From Chitinophaga sp. 180180018-3 (GTDB lineage Bacteria; Bacteroidota; Bacteroidia; Chitinophagales; Chitinophagaceae), in the NCBI RefSeq assembly GCF_037893185.1, contig NZ_CP140772.1, positions 7,308,001 to 7,372,000 of the forward strand: a stretch of DNA of 64,000 nt. The letters are read 5' to 3'. The notes under the pieces were generated by a model. That model did not search any database. It was not told the DNA's origin and was given only the letters and a program-made list of their open reading frames with translations. Numbering within the stretch: position 1 is the first letter of the stretch; each line of letters starts with the position of its first letter. The translations under genes and the position numbers were made by a program. This document shows, piece by piece, positions 62,061 through 64,000 of this stretch.

Positions 62061-63875
62061 TTATTTAACCGCAGCGGTGGCAGTATCCACTGGCGCCGCA
62101 AAGAGGCTGTCTTCGTAAGCCTTTTCACGATCCTTTTTTGCTTTCATCACTTTGGCTGCTTCTGTGCCAAGATTAATCAGCTGAACCAGGCTGTTCTGAT
62201 CTTTGTTCTTAAAGGTCAGTACCGCTTCTGCGTGTTGCAGGGAGGTACCATCATTTTTGCTGGTCACTACAACATCTTTCAGCAGATTCTTGGCTTTAGC
62301 AACGATAGGTTTTTCTGCAGAATCCAGCTTGTCTTCAGGAAGAATGCTGATGATTTTCTCCAGGTTGGCGTAACCGCCTACCATACCACCTTTCACTTTT
62401 CCTTCGATGCCTTCCGGAAGTTTGATGCTGCCTTTACCAGCGAGGTATTGCTGCAGCAGAGCACTGTCGGAGCCCAGGGTCACGTATTTATCGTTGATCG
62501 ACATGGCCGGCATGGAAGCAGCAGCCACCGGGTTGGCCAATACGTATTCATTGCCCTGTTTGGTAAATACTTCTTTCAGCATAGGGGAAGTCATCAGCTT
62601 ATTGAAGGCGTCTTTATTGCCAACTTTCAGGCTGTATATCCATTTAGCAGCAGGTTCTTCAGAAAACTCTCCCGGGAAATATTTGGATTCTTTCTTAGTG
62701 ATGGCGAAATCAGATGCAACATAGGTGATCTGGCCTTCAAAGGCATTCAGGATATCATCCATGGTCAGGCCGGATTTTCCGGTTACCATAGCATTTACGA
62801 GTCCATCCATGCCGGTGGCTTTGATAATTTCGCCAATCATGCGGAAATCAAAAGCATAGCAAAGGAAGCCGGTGATATTATCTGAAGGGTATTTTTTCAG
62901 CATATCCAGGTCTATTTCCTTTTTACCGTATTTCTTATAGATGTCTGCAATCTCTTTACCGTAGTAGGTATTGCTGCCAAACAGGATTTTTCCGTTTTCG
63001 AAATTAACTGTACCGGTCGCGTAAGTTCCTTCCAGCAGCTTCTTCACATTGGCCGGAATCATACTCAGCTGGGCGCTGTTAGCGATAGCAGTTGGATTTA
63101 CGAATACTCCGGCGTCAGCATTTTCTTTCATCAGCTTACCGAAAGCGTCAATAGAACCGGCGGTTTCATCACTTTTCAGGTGGAAAAGGTGATCCACTTC
63201 TGCTGCCCAGGTTTTAATCTCCGCATCATCGTCAGCCGCTCTCAAAGCAACGGGGGAAACCGTGGAGGCCGGACCCGCAGAAGTTGCGCTGTCAACATCC
63301 TGCTGCTGATCGTCGGAATCATAATACCGGCGGCCACCACCAACGCCGGTTGGATCTAATTTTCTCCAGGAATCCGGATCGATGGCGCTGATATAAATAA
63401 CCGCTGATTTAGTCCATCCGATCAGGGCATGTTCCTTACTTTCCCAGATGTATTTGAAATCTTTCTGATTTTTCAGGGAGAAGTCTGGTACTGTCTTCTT
63501 CAGGAATGCCTCAAACTTGTCGGCATCTTTCAGGCTGGCGGTCAGGCTCAGGTATGACTTATGCTCAGATGGCTGCCCCTGGAATACGAATGAAGCGAAG
63601 AAATGGCTTTGCAGGTCGATCCCTGAGTTTTCCGCATCCTTCCAGGCTTTCATCACTTCGTTGGAAGTGTCTTTATTCTGGGTCGCATCAAATAGTTTGT
63701 CCATGGTAATGCCGTTGGTAACCAGCTTGTTGGTAAGCTGTTTGGCGTTCAATTCGATCACCACACCGGCTGTTTTAGGGATAAACCTGCTTTCATCTGG
63801 GGTTTTGGAGCATGATGACAACACTACCGCTGTAGTCACAGCAGCTAACAAAACTTTGGAAATTGTTCTTTTCAT
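62061..63875 (-). CDS. DUF4836 lipoprotein
   Basis: 604 residues from the ATG at 63875 (MKRTISKVLLAAVTTAVVLSSC). The longer frame from 63983 lies upstream of the promoter at 63963-63956. Lipobox VLSSC with Cys at about residue 22. The family pattern starts with RFIPKTAGVVIELNAKQLTNKL and continues with large alpha/beta repeats such as NITGFLCYAFDFRMIGEI and GMVGGYANLEKIISIL. A Gly/Asp-rich segment with GVGGGRRYYDSDDQQQDVDS (about 178-197) is an odd low-complexity insertion. DUF4836 proteins are Bacteroidota-specific and of unknown function; a periplasmic or surface role is inferred. Confidence 0.88.
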   Translation of the reverse strand: MKRTISKVLLAAVTTAVVLSSCSKTPDESRFIPKTAGVVIELNAKQLTNKLVTNGITMDKLFDATQNKDTSNEVMKAWKDAENSGIDLQSHFFASFVFQGQPSEHKSYLSLTASLKDADKFEAFLKKTVPDFSLKNQKDFKYIWESKEHALIGWTKSAVIYISAIDPDSWRKLDPTGVGGGRRYYDSDDQQQDVDSATSAGPASTVSPVALRAADDDAEIKTWAAEVDHLFHLKSDETAGSIDAFGKLMKENADAGVFVNPTAIANSAQLSMIPANVKKLLEGTYATGTVNFENGKILFGSNTYYGKEIADIYKKYGKKEIDLDMLKKYPSDNITGFLCYAFDFRMIGEIIKATGMDGLVNAMVTGKSGLTMDDILNAFEGQITYVASDFAITKKESKYFPGEFSEEPAAKWIYSLKVGNKDAFNKLMTSPMLKEVFTKQGNEYVLANPVAAASMPAMSINDKYVTLGSDSALLQQYLAGKGSIKLPEGIEGKVKGGMVGGYANLEKIISILPEDKLDSAEKPIVAKAKNLLKDVVVTSKNDGTSLQHAEAVLTFKNKDQNSLVQLINLGTEAAKVMKAKKDREKAYEDSLFAAPVDTATAAVK

Positions 63876-63955
63876 AAAAGATGTTAAATTAAAAATTGAT
63901 TCGGAGCAACACGAGTTCCACAATACATTCCCACTATCGTGGTATTTCTTGCGTG

Positions 63956-63963
63956 CAAAAGTA
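63956..63963 (-). promoter_or_regulatory. -7 promoter element for the DUF4836 gene
   Basis: TACTTTTG on the minus strand matches TAnnTTTG, 80 nt before the ATG at 63875. Confidence 0.5.
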
Positions 63964-64000
63964 CGTATATTTTTGTAGCGCATATGTCTGATTTTTCCCT

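Overview
The window looks like chromosomal DNA from a Bacteroidota bacterium, most likely family Chitinophagaceae (Chitinophaga-like). The grounds are: a SusC-type TonB receptor with its own ECF sigma factor and FecR anti-sigma factor; an S46 dipeptidyl-peptidase; GH3 acyl-adenylase, DUF4836, DUF2891, META/DUF4377 and PorT-like beta-barrel families; and at least fifteen exact copies of the Bacteroidota -7 promoter element TAnnTTTG in front of genes on both strands. No rRNA, tRNA, CRISPR array, insertion sequence, integrase or phage gene was seen. Most of it reads as ordinary core chromosome with accessory membrane and lipoprotein genes.

Layout. 1-4680 (minus): a TonB-dependent signalling locus of ECF sigma factor, FecR and a SusC receptor cut by the left edge. 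4814-7897 (minus): lptB, a GH3-family acyl-adenylase and fabG, tightly spaced. 8057-9010: metF. 9296-10799 (minus): two paralogous small outer-membrane beta-barrels. 11006-12412 (minus): a TlpA-like thioredoxin-fold protein. 12532-18202 (plus): an rlmD-like rRNA methyltransferase, an intact rhomboid protease, a rhomboid that has lost its catalytic dyad, and two membrane-anchored endonuclease/exonuclease/phosphatase (EEP) proteins. 18359-23147 (plus): cysS, an M28 peptidase, AlkA-like glycosylase, AlkB dioxygenase and a stand-alone SIR2-like protein. 23259-25644: a double-META protein, an AraC regulator and a TIG lipoprotein.

25850-31834 (minus) is a coherent unit: outer-membrane porin, inner-membrane dicarboxylate carrier, then cytochrome b, flavoprotein and iron-sulfur subunits of succinate dehydrogenase/fumarate reductase. 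This links C4-dicarboxylate import to its oxidation or reduction. Then come an S46 peptidase (minus), a coiled-coil lipoprotein, rnhB, rpoN, a PAP2-like membrane protein and recA (plus), typA, a membrane patatin and heme A synthase (minus), a secreted protein (plus), a GH3/serine-hydrolase fusion (minus), adk and obgE (plus), and two lipoproteins plus a DUF2306 membrane protein (plus). A TPR lipoprotein follows on minus, then a three-gene unit (38-residue membrane peptide, unknown protein, GNAT), a PepSY protein and ybaB. The window ends with a geranylgeranyl-reductase-like flavoprotein and DUF2891 protein (plus) and an ABC exporter pair and DUF4836 lipoprotein (minus).

The less ordinary points are: the AlkA/AlkB/SIR2 run; the rhomboid/pseudo-rhomboid pair; the small membrane ORF at 55628-55744; predicted leaderless or near-leaderless starts (alkB, the rlmD-like gene, ctaA); and several unusually long intergenic palindromes (34-bp arms at 31907-31982; a nested element at 50002-50074). 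Nothing here amounts to a demonstrated new system. The SIR2 cluster and the 38-residue peptide operon are the best candidates.
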